Positions 8,949 to 17,047 of a stretch of DNA of 33,784 nucleotides are shown here, in pieces; the first letter of the stretch is position 1, and the number at the start of each line of letters is the position of its first letter. The position numbers and the translations under genes are program-made. The stretch is taken from assembly GCA_021824365.1 (NCBI GenBank), contig JAKAKY010000004.1, forward strand, positions 1 to 33,784, in the 5' to 3' direction. The stretch is from Bacteroidota bacterium (lineage in GTDB: Bacteria > Bacteroidota > Bacteroidia > Chitinophagales > Chitinophagaceae). Under the pieces are notes generated by a model. That model searched no databases, was not told the origin of the DNA, and saw nothing but the letters and a program-made list of their open reading frames with translations.

Positions 8949-9884
8949 CTAATTGATAATTTTTACACCTTGCTGATTAATAGTGGTTACATGCGTATAG
9001 TAATCTAAGCCAATGGTATTGTACATTTCTTTCATAATATTTTCAACTGATAGAGCAATATCTAATGTTTTACTCAGCATAAAAATGGAGGGGCCCGAAC
9101 CTGAAATACCGCCTCCTAATGCACCTGCTTCTTTACATTTGTGCTTTATTTCATAGAAGCCTGGAATTAAAATGCTTCTGACCGGTTCAATAATAACATC
9201 TTCTAAGCTTCTTCCAATTAAATCATAATTGTGTTGAATAAAGCCTGCTACTAAGCCTGCAATGTTACCCCATTGTTTAATAGCATCTTTCAGTAAAACG
9301 TTTTGTTTTAAAATTTGACGCGCATCTGCAGTTCGTACCTCAATTTGCGGGTGAACAACTGTTACATATAAATCCGGCGCAGCTATTGGAATAATATCTA
9401 ACGGAAAAATAGAACGGATGAGGGTAACACCACCATAAATAACAGGTGCAATATTGTCTGCATGTTTTACCCCACTGGCTACTTTTTCTCCAAACATGGC
9501 AAACCGAACCAGGTCTGATTGAGTGAAATGATTGTTCACTAAATAATTGGCTGCTACCACTACACCGGCTGCACTGGCAGCACTGGAGCCAATACCGCTG
9601 CCCGGTTTTATTTGTTTGTTGCTATGAAGGGTAAAGCCTTTTATTTCAGGTAACGCTTCTAAAAAAGCCAACAGTGCAGCACCGGAAACATTTTCTTCTG
9701 CTTTAAGTGGTAGGTTGAAATCATCTTCATTGATAATGGTTACACCCTTTGTATCGCTAATGGTTAATGTATAAATATCTTCCGGCGTATGGATTGCAAA
9801 GCCTAATATGTCAAAACCACAAACAATATTAGCAACAGTAGCCGGACTACTAACGGTAACGCTTTGTTGTTTTATTTGTACCAT
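8949..9884 (-). CDS. thrB: Homoserine kinase
   Basis: ThrB phosphorylates L-homoserine with ATP to O-phosphohomoserine, the substrate of ThrC encoded next. It is a GHMP-superfamily kinase of 311 residues, normal length. The N-terminal domain holds the ATP loop KPGSGIGSSAASAAG (93-107). The third GHMP motif appears near the C-terminus as GALGGGISGSGPSIFML. Near the N-terminus, SPATVANIVCGFDILGFA matches the usual SSANLGPGFD-like substrate segment. The gene follows thrA by 63 bases and precedes thrC on the same strand, so the three are very probably one operon under the leader described upstream of thrA. Confidence 0.96.
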   Translation of the reverse strand: MVQIKQQSVTVSSPATVANIVCGFDILGFAIHTPEDIYTLTISDTKGVTIINEDDFNLPLKAEENVSGAALLAFLEALPEIKGFTLHSNKQIKPGSGIGSSAASAAGVVVAANYLVNNHFTQSDLVRFAMFGEKVASGVKHADNIAPVIYGGVTLIRSIFPLDIIPIAAPDLYVTVVHPQIEVRTADARQILKQNVLLKDAIKQWGNIAGLVAGFIQHNYDLIGRSLEDVIIEPVRSILIPGFYEIKHKCKEAGALGGGISGSGPSIFMLSKTLDIALSVENIMKEMYNTIGLDYYTHVTTINQQGVKIIN

Positions 9885-9947
9885 TTATTTTTTTATTTAA
9901 ATGAGTTTATTGTTCTAACCCAAAATATTTTTTTTGCATCCATTAAT

Positions 9948-12386
9948 TTATTGCGCTACGCGAATAATATCGGCAAAAACACCTGAAGCAGTTACATCAG
10001 CACCGGCACCGGCACCCTTAATTACTAAAGGCTGTTCCGGATATCGCTGAGTATAAAACAACACAATATTATCTTTTCCATATAGATGATAGAAATCAGA
10101 ATCGGCAGGTATATGCTTTAATCCTACTTCAGCTTTACCATCCACATATTCAGCAACAAATTTTAATTTACTGTTGTTAACATTGGCTTTTAAATATAAT
10201 TCTTTAAAATGCGCTTCATGCTTTTCCAATTCGGAATAAAAATTTTCAACCGTCCCTTCCATACAAGCAGGTGGTAGAAAAGAGTGATTGGTTACATCTT
10301 CCATTTCTAAACCAGTTCCTGCTTCTCTTGCCAATATCATTATTTTGCGCATTACATCGGTACCGCCTAAATCTAATCTGGGATCGGGTTCGGTGTATCC
10401 CTCTGCCTGTGCCCGTTTTACAACAGTTGCAAATGTTTCTGTTGCATTATAATTATTGAAAACATAATTCAAAGTGCCGGATAATACTGCCTGAATTTTA
10501 TGAACACTATCGCCACTTCTGATTAAATCATTTAAAGTGCCAATAACGGGTAAGCCTGCACCTACGTTGGTTTCAAAAAAGTAAGGAACATTAAACTCCT
10601 TCGCTAATTGTTTTAGTTTTGTATAGTTTTTGTAAGCGGATGAAGCGGCAATTTTATTGCATGCTACAATTGCAATAGAATGGGCTAATAGTTCAGCATA
10701 GGTTTCTGCTACCTGTTGGTTGGCCGTTACATCTACTACCACACTATTTCGTAAATTTTTGGATATAATTGTTTCAATAAATGCACTTAATTTCATAGAT
10801 GGCGCTTCCTTTAACAATTGTTGCCATTTGCCAAGTTCAATTCCATCATCATTAAAAAGCATGTGCCGGCTATTGCCTATACCGGTAATTCTTATTTGTA
10901 AATTCAGGTGTTGTAATAAATATTCTTGTTGTTGTTTTATCTGATCTAATAATTTACTTCCTACATTTCCTGAACCAATAATAAACAGATTGAGTTGTTT
11001 GTAACTCGATTCAAAAAAGGCCTCATGCAAAACGTTCACTGCTTTTTTTACATCTTTGAATGCAACAACAGCAGATATATTTCTTTCTGATGAACCCTGT
11101 GCAATGGCCCTGATATTTATACCATTTCTGCCTAAGGCTGCAAACATTTTTCCTGCAATGCCCGGATGGCTTTTCATTTTATCGCCTACCAATGCAACAA
11201 TGGATAATTCATGTTCAACTTTTAAAGGATCTACTTTTCCTGATGCAATTTCATGAACAAAATGATTATCTACAACAGTTTTAGCAATATTTGCATCTGC
11301 TGTATTTACGGCAACACAAATAGAATGTTCTGATGAACTTTGTGTAATAAGTATTACATTAATTCCTGAGGAGGATAATGTTTCAAATAATCGTTTTGAA
11401 AAGCCAGGAATCCCCACCATTCCGCTTCCTTCTAAACTTAGCAGGCTAATTGTATTAATACTGGATATTCCTGTAATAATTTCTGATTTTTGAGCAGAAA
11501 TATTTTCAATAGCGGTACCTGCTTGCTGTGGTTGAAACGTATTTTTAATCCAAATGGGTATCAGTTGTTGCATAGCAGGCTGAATAGTAGGGGGGTAAAT
11601 TACTTTTGCGCCAAAATGGGATAGTTCCATTGCTTCTCTGTAAGAAGTAGAAGAAATGGTTTTAGCATTTGAAACCCACCTGGGATCGGCAGTCATCATT
11701 CCGGTTACATCTGTCCAAATTTCCAATGCTTCCGCCTGAATGGCAGCTGCGAAAATGGCTGCAGTGTAATCAGAACCGCCGCGGCCTAATGTAGTTGTTA
11801 AACCTTCTGCATTGGCAGCAATAAATCCCGGTACAACCAACTTTTTAGATTCAGATTGTGCAATATAATTTTGAATATTTTTATAGGTGACAGGAAAATT
11901 AACTTGTGCATAACCAAATTGGTTATTGGTAATAATTAATTTTCTACTATCTAACCATTCATTGGTAATATTGATTGTATTTAAATAATGAGATATGATG
12001 GTAGAGGAAAGCAATTCTCCATAGCTCACAATTCTATCCAATGTTCTTGAAGAGAGTTCGCCCAAACGGAAAACACCCTCACATATATCTTCTAATTCGT
12101 TAAATTTTTGTTTTACGCTGCTTAAGCAACTGCTCTGGCTGGTAACGGGTAATAAGTTTTTAACCGTTTCTAAATGCCTGGTTTCTATATTCGCTAACAA
12201 TTGTTTGTAGTTATCATCGCCTTTTGAAGCAGTAGTTCCGGTTTGTATTAAAGCATCTGTAACACCACCCAATGCCGAAACAACTATAACACATTTATCG
12301 TATTGTTTGCCTGCTGCTATTTCGGCTACCTTTTTTATATTTTCTGCATTTGCAACAGAAGAACCGCCAAATTTTAAAATCCTCAT
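9948..12386 (-). CDS. thrA: Bifunctional aspartate kinase / homoserine dehydrogenase
   Basis: This fused enzyme catalyses the first and third steps from aspartate to homoserine; the middle enzyme, Asd, is not encoded here. The protein has 812 residues. The kinase domain covers about 1-300, with KFGGSSVANAENI (5-17) and GRGGSDYTAA (201-210). Two ACT-type regulatory segments lie at about 310-455 and include AQGSSERNISAVV (429-441), typical of threonine feedback. The homoserine dehydrogenase domain begins with the NAD(P) loop FIIGSGNVGSKLL (468-480) and contains GAGLPVIGTLNDLIRSGDSV followed by the QAVLSGTLNYVFNNY block. It is the first structural gene of the thr operon, with a 16-codon leader peptide 141 bases upstream of its start. 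Confidence 0.97.
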   Translation of the reverse strand: MRILKFGGSSVANAENIKKVAEIAAGKQYDKCVIVVSALGGVTDALIQTGTTASKGDDNYKQLLANIETRHLETVKNLLPVTSQSSCLSSVKQKFNELEDICEGVFRLGELSSRTLDRIVSYGELLSSTIISHYLNTINITNEWLDSRKLIITNNQFGYAQVNFPVTYKNIQNYIAQSESKKLVVPGFIAANAEGLTTTLGRGGSDYTAAIFAAAIQAEALEIWTDVTGMMTADPRWVSNAKTISSTSYREAMELSHFGAKVIYPPTIQPAMQQLIPIWIKNTFQPQQAGTAIENISAQKSEIITGISSINTISLLSLEGSGMVGIPGFSKRLFETLSSSGINVILITQSSSEHSICVAVNTADANIAKTVVDNHFVHEIASGKVDPLKVEHELSIVALVGDKMKSHPGIAGKMFAALGRNGINIRAIAQGSSERNISAVVAFKDVKKAVNVLHEAFFESSYKQLNLFIIGSGNVGSKLLDQIKQQQEYLLQHLNLQIRITGIGNSRHMLFNDDGIELGKWQQLLKEAPSMKLSAFIETIISKNLRNSVVVDVTANQQVAETYAELLAHSIAIVACNKIAASSAYKNYTKLKQLAKEFNVPYFFETNVGAGLPVIGTLNDLIRSGDSVHKIQAVLSGTLNYVFNNYNATETFATVVKRAQAEGYTEPDPRLDLGGTDVMRKIMILAREAGTGLEMEDVTNHSFLPPACMEGTVENFYSELEKHEAHFKELYLKANVNNSKLKFVAEYVDGKAEVGLKHIPADSDFYHLYGKDNIVLFYTQRYPEQPLVIKGAGAGADVTASGVFADIIRVAQ

Positions 12387-12423
12387 AAATTTATATTATT
12401 TTATATAATAATTATTTTTAAAA

Positions 12424-12460
12424 ACAAATACTTTAATTTGTCAGTAAGTACTAAATTTGT
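12424..12460 (-). promoter_or_regulatory. AT-rich alternative hairpins in the thrA leader
   Basis: On the minus strand, ACAAAT (12441-12436) can pair with ATTTGT (12429-12424) around a six-base loop, followed by four Ts, which gives a weak terminator-like hairpin. A second ACAAAT (12460-12455) could pair with the same 3' arm instead. Two competing partners for one arm are suggestive of switching between leader peptide and thrA. The stems are short and AT-only apart from one pair, so this is tentative. Confidence 0.25.
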
Positions 12461-12501
12461 TACAATAAAATCTTTTTGAAGAAAACAGCGAAATTGCCCG
12501 G

Positions 12502-12538
12502 TGTATAGTATACAATAATTTTACCCTTTACAGGGTAA
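12502..12538 (-). promoter_or_regulatory. Hairpin over the leader-peptide stop, and adjoining palindrome
   Basis: TTACCCT and AGGGTAA (12521-12527 and 12532-12538) form a perfect seven-pair stem with a four-base loop. On the minus strand it contains the last three sense codons and the stop codon of the thr leader peptide. Next to it, 12502-12514 (TGTATAGTATACA) is a 13-base palindrome that could be a protein-binding site. Neither is followed by a T-run, so neither is itself a terminator. Confidence 0.35.
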
Positions 12539-12578
12539 TGGTTGTGGTAGCAAATATGTTCAGAATGGAGTTAAGCAT
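12528..12578 (-). CDS. thrL: thr operon leader peptide (16 codons, Thr/Ile rich)
   Basis: An ATG at 12578 opens a 16-codon frame reading MLNSILNIFATTTITL and ending in TAA at 12528. Four of residues 11-15 are Thr and the other is Ile; the codons are ACC ACA ACC ATT ACC. It lies 141 bases upstream of thrA on the same strand. A Thr/Ile run in a tiny ORF ahead of thrA is the hallmark of transcription attenuation, as in E. coli ThrL, where threonyl- and isoleucyl-tRNA supply controls ribosome stalling. The sequence outside that run does not resemble E. coli ThrL, so this is functional rather than obvious sequence homology. A strong downstream terminator was not found, so the exact mechanism is open. 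The gene symbol is used by analogy. Confidence 0.7.
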   Translation of the reverse strand: MLNSILNIFATTTITL

Positions 12579-12627
12579 TGCTAAATAAGAATCAGATTTA
12601 ATTGCTGTTTTTTTACTGATTATGCTG

Positions 12628-12660
12628 CTAAGATAAATGAAATCTAATGATACTTCCAAA
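12628..12660 (-). promoter_or_regulatory. Candidate thr operon promoter
   Basis: On the minus strand, TTTG (12660-12657) is followed after 21 bases by TATCTTAG (12635-12628), which differs from the Bacteroidota -7 consensus TAnnTTTG at one position. Initiation near 12621 would place the leader-peptide ATG about 43 bases downstream. The match is imperfect. The rest of the 12387-12728 gap holds the thr leader elements and the upstream region of ppc, in which I found no clean promoter. Confidence 0.35.
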
Positions 12661-12728
12661 ATATTTATTAATTTTCAACCCCAAAACGATAGCTTGTCAC
12701 TTTTTTAATCTAAAACTTTTATAACATC

Positions 12729-15302
12729 ATGTCAGCGTCAGCTAATTTATCCATATTCCAAAGTCAGGTGGCAATTAAGTTTCAATTATACAATAGTTTA
12801 TTTACTTCCTTACCTTTTCACCGAATTGAGAAAACCGGAATTTTAGTTTCATTGCTTTTATTGAATTGCGAAGAAGGCTATAAAAAAAAGCAGGGCCCTT
12901 TAGAAATTATTCAGGAATTTTTCAATAAGCAAACCAATATTCATTCTGAACAGGAAAAAATTGATTTGCTTTTTAGGTTTGTGCAATATATTGAGAGGCA
13001 GGTAGTATTGTTTGATGCCCTGGAAGATGCCGCTTTTAAGGAAGTAAATGATATGCAGGGTAAAGGAACGGTTAAGCAACTGCTTTTAGAGGCAGAGCAA
13101 AAGCAGATGATGGATACGTTAAAAAAGCGTATCAACGATTTTAGTATTCAATTAGTACTTACGGCACATCCTACGCAATTTTATCGGGGTGCAGTATTGG
13201 GTATTATTCATGATCTTTCTTCAGCCATTAATACCAATAACGAAAAACAGATATACACTTATTTGCAACAGTTGGGTAGAACACCTTTTTTTCAACAGCA
13301 AAAACCAACACCTTACGATGAGGCCGTAAGCTTAATCTGGTATTTGGAAAATGTATTTTATCATGCTGCCGGCCGGATCATTACTTATCTAAAAGAAAAT
13401 GCTCCCGATTTATTGAGTAATCATCATGCAATAATCAGAATGGGTTTTTGGCCGGGTGGTGATAGAGACGGAAATCCCTTTGTTACCCGTAATATTAGTA
13501 TACAAGTGGCTAATAGCCTGCGCGAAAGTATTATTCGATCCTATTATAGTGAAGTGCGAAGGTTAAAGCGGCGTTTAACTTTTAAAGGGGTAGATATTGC
13601 TTTAAATAATCTGGAGAAAAGATTGTATGATAATTTATTTGTTCCGGAACATGCATTTGATTTAACCAAAAACGAAATATTGGATGCACTCCAAAAAATA
13701 AGGCATCAGCTAATATATGAGCACAATTATTTGTTTGTAAATCTGGTAGAATCTTTTATCAATAAGGTAGAATTATTCGGATTGCATTTTGCCACTTTAG
13801 ATATTAGGCAGGATAGCAGTATTCATGTTAAAATATATACCAGTATTCTGAATGATACTGAAGTGTTAGCTAAAAATTATGCTGAAGCTACTGAAGCAGA
13901 GCAATTAGATATGCTGGCTAATATAGTTACTAATATTGATTCAGCTGTGTTGAAAGATCCTGTGCAAAAGGATACATTAGATATTATTGCCGCTGTAAAT
14001 GATATTCAGCGTTTAAATGGGGAGGCCGGCTGTAACAGATATATTATTAGTCATTGTTTCAGTGCTGTTAATGTGATGGAAGTGTTTGGCATGTTTTTAA
14101 TGATGGGGTGGAAGAAGCACCATTTAGCTATTGATATTGTTCCCTTATTTGAAACCATTGACGATTTAAACAATGCTGCAAATATAATGGAAACATTGTA
14201 TCAGCATCGTGTTTATAAAAACCATCTTCAACAAAGAAATAACAAGCAAATCATTATGCTTGGTTTTTCAGATGGCACGAAAGATGGTGGTTATTTAATG
14301 GCCAACTGGAGTATTTATAAAACGAAGGAGGCGTTAACGGCTATTTCTAAACAATATGGCATTAACGTAGTATTCTTTGACGGACGCGGTGGCCCACCTG
14401 CAAGAGGCGGCGGTAAAACCCATCAATTCTACGCATCAATGGGTAGCAATATTTCAAATAAAGAAATACAGTTAACCATTCAGGGACAAACGGTAAGTTC
14501 CAATTTTGGAACAATTGATTCTGCACAATATAATATTGAGCAGTTAATACATGCCGGAATGTCGAATGAAATTTTTTCTGATAATAAAATTACCTTTCAA
14601 AATAAGGAGGAACAATTAATGGAAGAAATAGCCGAAACCAGTTATCAGGCTTATTTACAATTAAAAAACCATCCTTATTTTATAGATTACCTGATACATG
14701 TTAGCCCACTTAAATTATATTCTGAAACCAACATAGGAAGTAGGCCTACTAAAAGAGGTGGCTCCAGTAAATTAACTTTAAATGATTTACGTGCTATACC
14801 GTTTGTAGGTTCATGGAGTCAGATAAAAATTAATGTTACGGGTTATTATGGTGTAGGAACAGCATTGCAAGCGGCAGAACAAAATGGGAAATGGAACGAA
14901 ATCAAAGCATTATATCAACATTCCTTATTTTTTAAAACACTGATTGATAATTGTGAAATGGCCATGCAGAAATGTTTTTTCCCATTAACTGCATTTTTAG
15001 CAAATGACTCTCGATATGGCGAAATTTGGAACATGTTGTATACTGAATATGAATTAACTAAAAAATATGTATTGCTTTTAAATAATAAATCTACTTTAAT
15101 GGCCAATTATCCGGTAGATCAAATGTCTATTCAAATGCGCGAACGCATTGTTTTACCATTAATAACAATTCAGCAATATGCCATTACAAAAATTCGGGAA
15201 CTGGAAACTTATTCATTACAAGAGTCATTAAAAAATACGTACGAAAAATTGGCTATGCGTTGTTCATTTGGTATTATTAATGCCGGTCGAAATTCAGCTT
15301 AA
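12729..15302 (+). CDS. ppc: Phosphoenolpyruvate carboxylase
   Basis: PEP carboxylase adds bicarbonate to PEP to form oxaloacetate, replenishing the TCA cycle and feeding aspartate synthesis. The protein has 857 residues, somewhat shorter than the roughly 880-930 of many bacterial enzymes. Conserved blocks are LTAHPTQ (144-150, catalytic His147), GFWPGGDRDGNPFVT (near 239-253), FFDGRGGPPARGGGKTHQFY (near 550) and GSRPTKRGG (near 670). The residue before GRGG is Asp where E. coli-type enzymes have His (LFHGRGG), and the C-terminus reads NAGRNSA instead of the usual RNTG. I recall both as common in a Bacteroidota subgroup, so I do not read them as inactivation. It is divergent from the thr operon, a sensible partner because its product becomes aspartate. 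Confidence 0.95.
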   Translation: MSASANLSIFQSQVAIKFQLYNSLFTSLPFHRIEKTGILVSLLLLNCEEGYKKKQGPLEIIQEFFNKQTNIHSEQEKIDLLFRFVQYIERQVVLFDALEDAAFKEVNDMQGKGTVKQLLLEAEQKQMMDTLKKRINDFSIQLVLTAHPTQFYRGAVLGIIHDLSSAINTNNEKQIYTYLQQLGRTPFFQQQKPTPYDEAVSLIWYLENVFYHAAGRIITYLKENAPDLLSNHHAIIRMGFWPGGDRDGNPFVTRNISIQVANSLRESIIRSYYSEVRRLKRRLTFKGVDIALNNLEKRLYDNLFVPEHAFDLTKNEILDALQKIRHQLIYEHNYLFVNLVESFINKVELFGLHFATLDIRQDSSIHVKIYTSILNDTEVLAKNYAEATEAEQLDMLANIVTNIDSAVLKDPVQKDTLDIIAAVNDIQRLNGEAGCNRYIISHCFSAVNVMEVFGMFLMMGWKKHHLAIDIVPLFETIDDLNNAANIMETLYQHRVYKNHLQQRNNKQIIMLGFSDGTKDGGYLMANWSIYKTKEALTAISKQYGINVVFFDGRGGPPARGGGKTHQFYASMGSNISNKEIQLTIQGQTVSSNFGTIDSAQYNIEQLIHAGMSNEIFSDNKITFQNKEEQLMEEIAETSYQAYLQLKNHPYFIDYLIHVSPLKLYSETNIGSRPTKRGGSSKLTLNDLRAIPFVGSWSQIKINVTGYYGVGTALQAAEQNGKWNEIKALYQHSLFFKTLIDNCEMAMQKCFFPLTAFLANDSRYGEIWNMLYTEYELTKKYVLLLNNKSTLMANYPVDQMSIQMRERIVLPLITIQQYAITKIRELETYSLQESLKNTYEKLAMRCSFGIINAGRNSA

Positions 15303-15381
15303 AATAAAAAAGTTGATTAAACCAAACTTATCAATTTTAAGAAAATAAATAATATAAAAACTTAATTCTCTATTTAAGTAT

Positions 15382-15411
15382 AAAAGGAAAGGGGCAAAAT
15401 GCCCCTTATCC
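15382..15411 (-). terminator. Intrinsic terminator after the amt gene, possibly bidirectional
   Basis: AAGGGGC (15389-15395) pairs with GCCCCTT (15401-15407) around AAAAT. GGA (15386-15388) and TCC (15409-15411) extend the stem past one bulged base. On the minus strand the short form is followed by TTTCCTTTTA, which suits termination of the transporter gene ending at 15443. On the plus strand it lies about 85 bases after ppc without a clear T-run, so it serves ppc less well. Confidence 0.7.
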
Positions 15412-15442
15412 ATTGTTTATACCACCCCCTTATTAATGTATA

Positions 15443-17002
15443 TTACTCTTGAAAATGATATGCTGAAACCCCATGTTCAAATTTATCAAGTCCATCACCA
15501 TATTCAGCTTCCGGTTCAACACGGAGTTTCCAGGGATATGGCAATTTATTTACGACCCACATCAATATTAATGCAATTAAAAAGGTCGATAAAGTAATCA
15601 CTGCACTACCTATAAATTGTGCTTTCAAAACGTCTAAACCTCCACCATAAAATAAGCCCTTTACCGGAGAAGAATTATCTGCACCTGTTGGTCCAGTTGC
15701 GCCATATTGACCACAAGCAAAAAGGCCCAAAGATAATGTACCCCATATGCCTGCTATTCCATGCACCGGAACAGCGCCAACCGGATCGTCAATTCTCAAA
15801 AATTCCAATAAAAGCGTTCCATAGTACACTACTACTCCTGCAATAAGTCCTATTAAAATAGCACCTAATGGGGAAACCCAGTAACAAGGGCAGGTTATTG
15901 CAACAAGGCCAGCTAATAATCCATTGACTGTAAAAGCTAAATCAAACTTACCCTTATTAGGGCCGAGCCACAGCGGCAGAATCATTGCTGTTAAAGAAGC
16001 AGCACAAGCTGCAAGCGTTGTATTAGCAGCTATTCTTCCAATTCCATCTGCATCTATTGCGGAAAGCGTACTGCCAGGATTAAAACCATACCAACCAAAC
16101 CAAAGTATAAAAGCACCAACAGTTGCTAATGGTAGATTATGGGCTGGTGGTAATCCGCCTTTTTCTTTATCATCCCTGGTAAAGATTCGTCCAATACGAG
16201 GCCCTAAAACTAAGGCGCCTGCTAAAGATATTACACCACCAATTGTATGCACTACGGTAGATCCGGCAAAATCTCTAAATCCTTGTCCTAAAGATGGGAA
16301 AAAATGCCCTTCACTACCCATTAAAGCCAACCAGCCATCAGGACCCCATGCCCAATGCCCTATTATGGGATAAATGAAACCTGTTACACCTACACTATAT
16401 AATATGTCACCTCTGAAACTTGTTCTTCCAATCATTGCACCCGATGTAATGGTAGAAGTTGTATCTGCAAATGCGAATTGAAAAATCCAATGTGCCAAAA
16501 TTGGAATACCAGTCGTTTCATAAGTTGCCGGAGCTCCGGACAAGAAGAACCAATGTGTTCCAACAAAACCATTTCCATGGCTAAACATGAAAGCATATCC
16601 AATTGCCCAGAAAAGTATACCGCAAATTGCTGTATCAAAAATACACTCCAAAAGTACGTTTACAGTTTCTTTTGATCTTGCAAAACCCGCTTCCAGCATA
16701 ACAAAACCTGCCTGCATTCCAAAAACTAAAAAAGCTGCAACAAGTGTCCATACTGTATTTATGGAATTGAATGTAGTTATTTCGTGAGGGGTAAAAGTTT
16801 CTGCTGCAAATGCAGTATTAGCAAACATGCCCGGTAAACTTTTTATTAATATTATAACAGCAATTACTCCAAAAATTTTTCCTGAAAAAATGGTTAATGC
16901 TAATCTCATTTTTTCTTTTTTGGTAAGATGATAAACCACTGAATTTCCGGTAGATCCTGTTTTCCTAATTTGTTTTAAATAGTAAATTGTAGAAGAAAAC
17001 AT
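15443..17002 (-). CDS. amt: Ammonium transporter, Amt family
   Basis: This inner-membrane Amt/Mep/Rh-family channel brings in ammonium as a trimer. It has 519 residues from the ATG at 17002. A second start at 16909 gives 488 residues and puts a signal peptide at the very N-terminus (MRLALTIFSGKIFGVI... ending NTAFA before AETF), which I find at least as likely. Visible family motifs are GMQAGFVMLEAGFARSKETV, HWAWGPDGW (first pore histidine of the twin-His pair), DFAGSTVVHTIGGVISLAGA, LPLATVGAFILWFGWYGFNPG and PVHGIAGIWGTLS (second pore histidine). About eleven transmembrane segments are expected. It differs clearly from the second Amt in this locus, so the two are not recent duplicates. It lies 45 bases after the barrel protein gene, probably in the same transcript. 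Confidence 0.93.
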   Translation of the reverse strand: MFSSTIYYLKQIRKTGSTGNSVVYHLTKKEKMRLALTIFSGKIFGVIAVIILIKSLPGMFANTAFAAETFTPHEITTFNSINTVWTLVAAFLVFGMQAGFVMLEAGFARSKETVNVLLECIFDTAICGILFWAIGYAFMFSHGNGFVGTHWFFLSGAPATYETTGIPILAHWIFQFAFADTTSTITSGAMIGRTSFRGDILYSVGVTGFIYPIIGHWAWGPDGWLALMGSEGHFFPSLGQGFRDFAGSTVVHTIGGVISLAGALVLGPRIGRIFTRDDKEKGGLPPAHNLPLATVGAFILWFGWYGFNPGSTLSAIDADGIGRIAANTTLAACAASLTAMILPLWLGPNKGKFDLAFTVNGLLAGLVAITCPCYWVSPLGAILIGLIAGVVVYYGTLLLEFLRIDDPVGAVPVHGIAGIWGTLSLGLFACGQYGATGPTGADNSSPVKGLFYGGGLDVLKAQFIGSAVITLSTFLIALILMWVVNKLPYPWKLRVEPEAEYGDGLDKFEHGVSAYHFQE

Positions 17003-17047
17003 AGTTGTAGGGTTTTAATATGATTAAATAATTAAGGTTGGTAATCA

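Noticed and set aside
12452-12459. TAAATTTG as a ppc promoter -7 box
   Set aside because: It matches TAnnTTTG, but no TTG lies 17-23 bases upstream (the nearest TTTG leaves only 11), and it is about 270 bases from the ppc start within an AT-rich region where such matches arise by chance.
15924-16373. 149-codon open frame on the plus strand inside the ammonium transporter gene
   Set aside because: It is a low-complexity Pro/Ala/Ser/Lys sequence with no domain, lying wholly opposite a well-conserved membrane protein.
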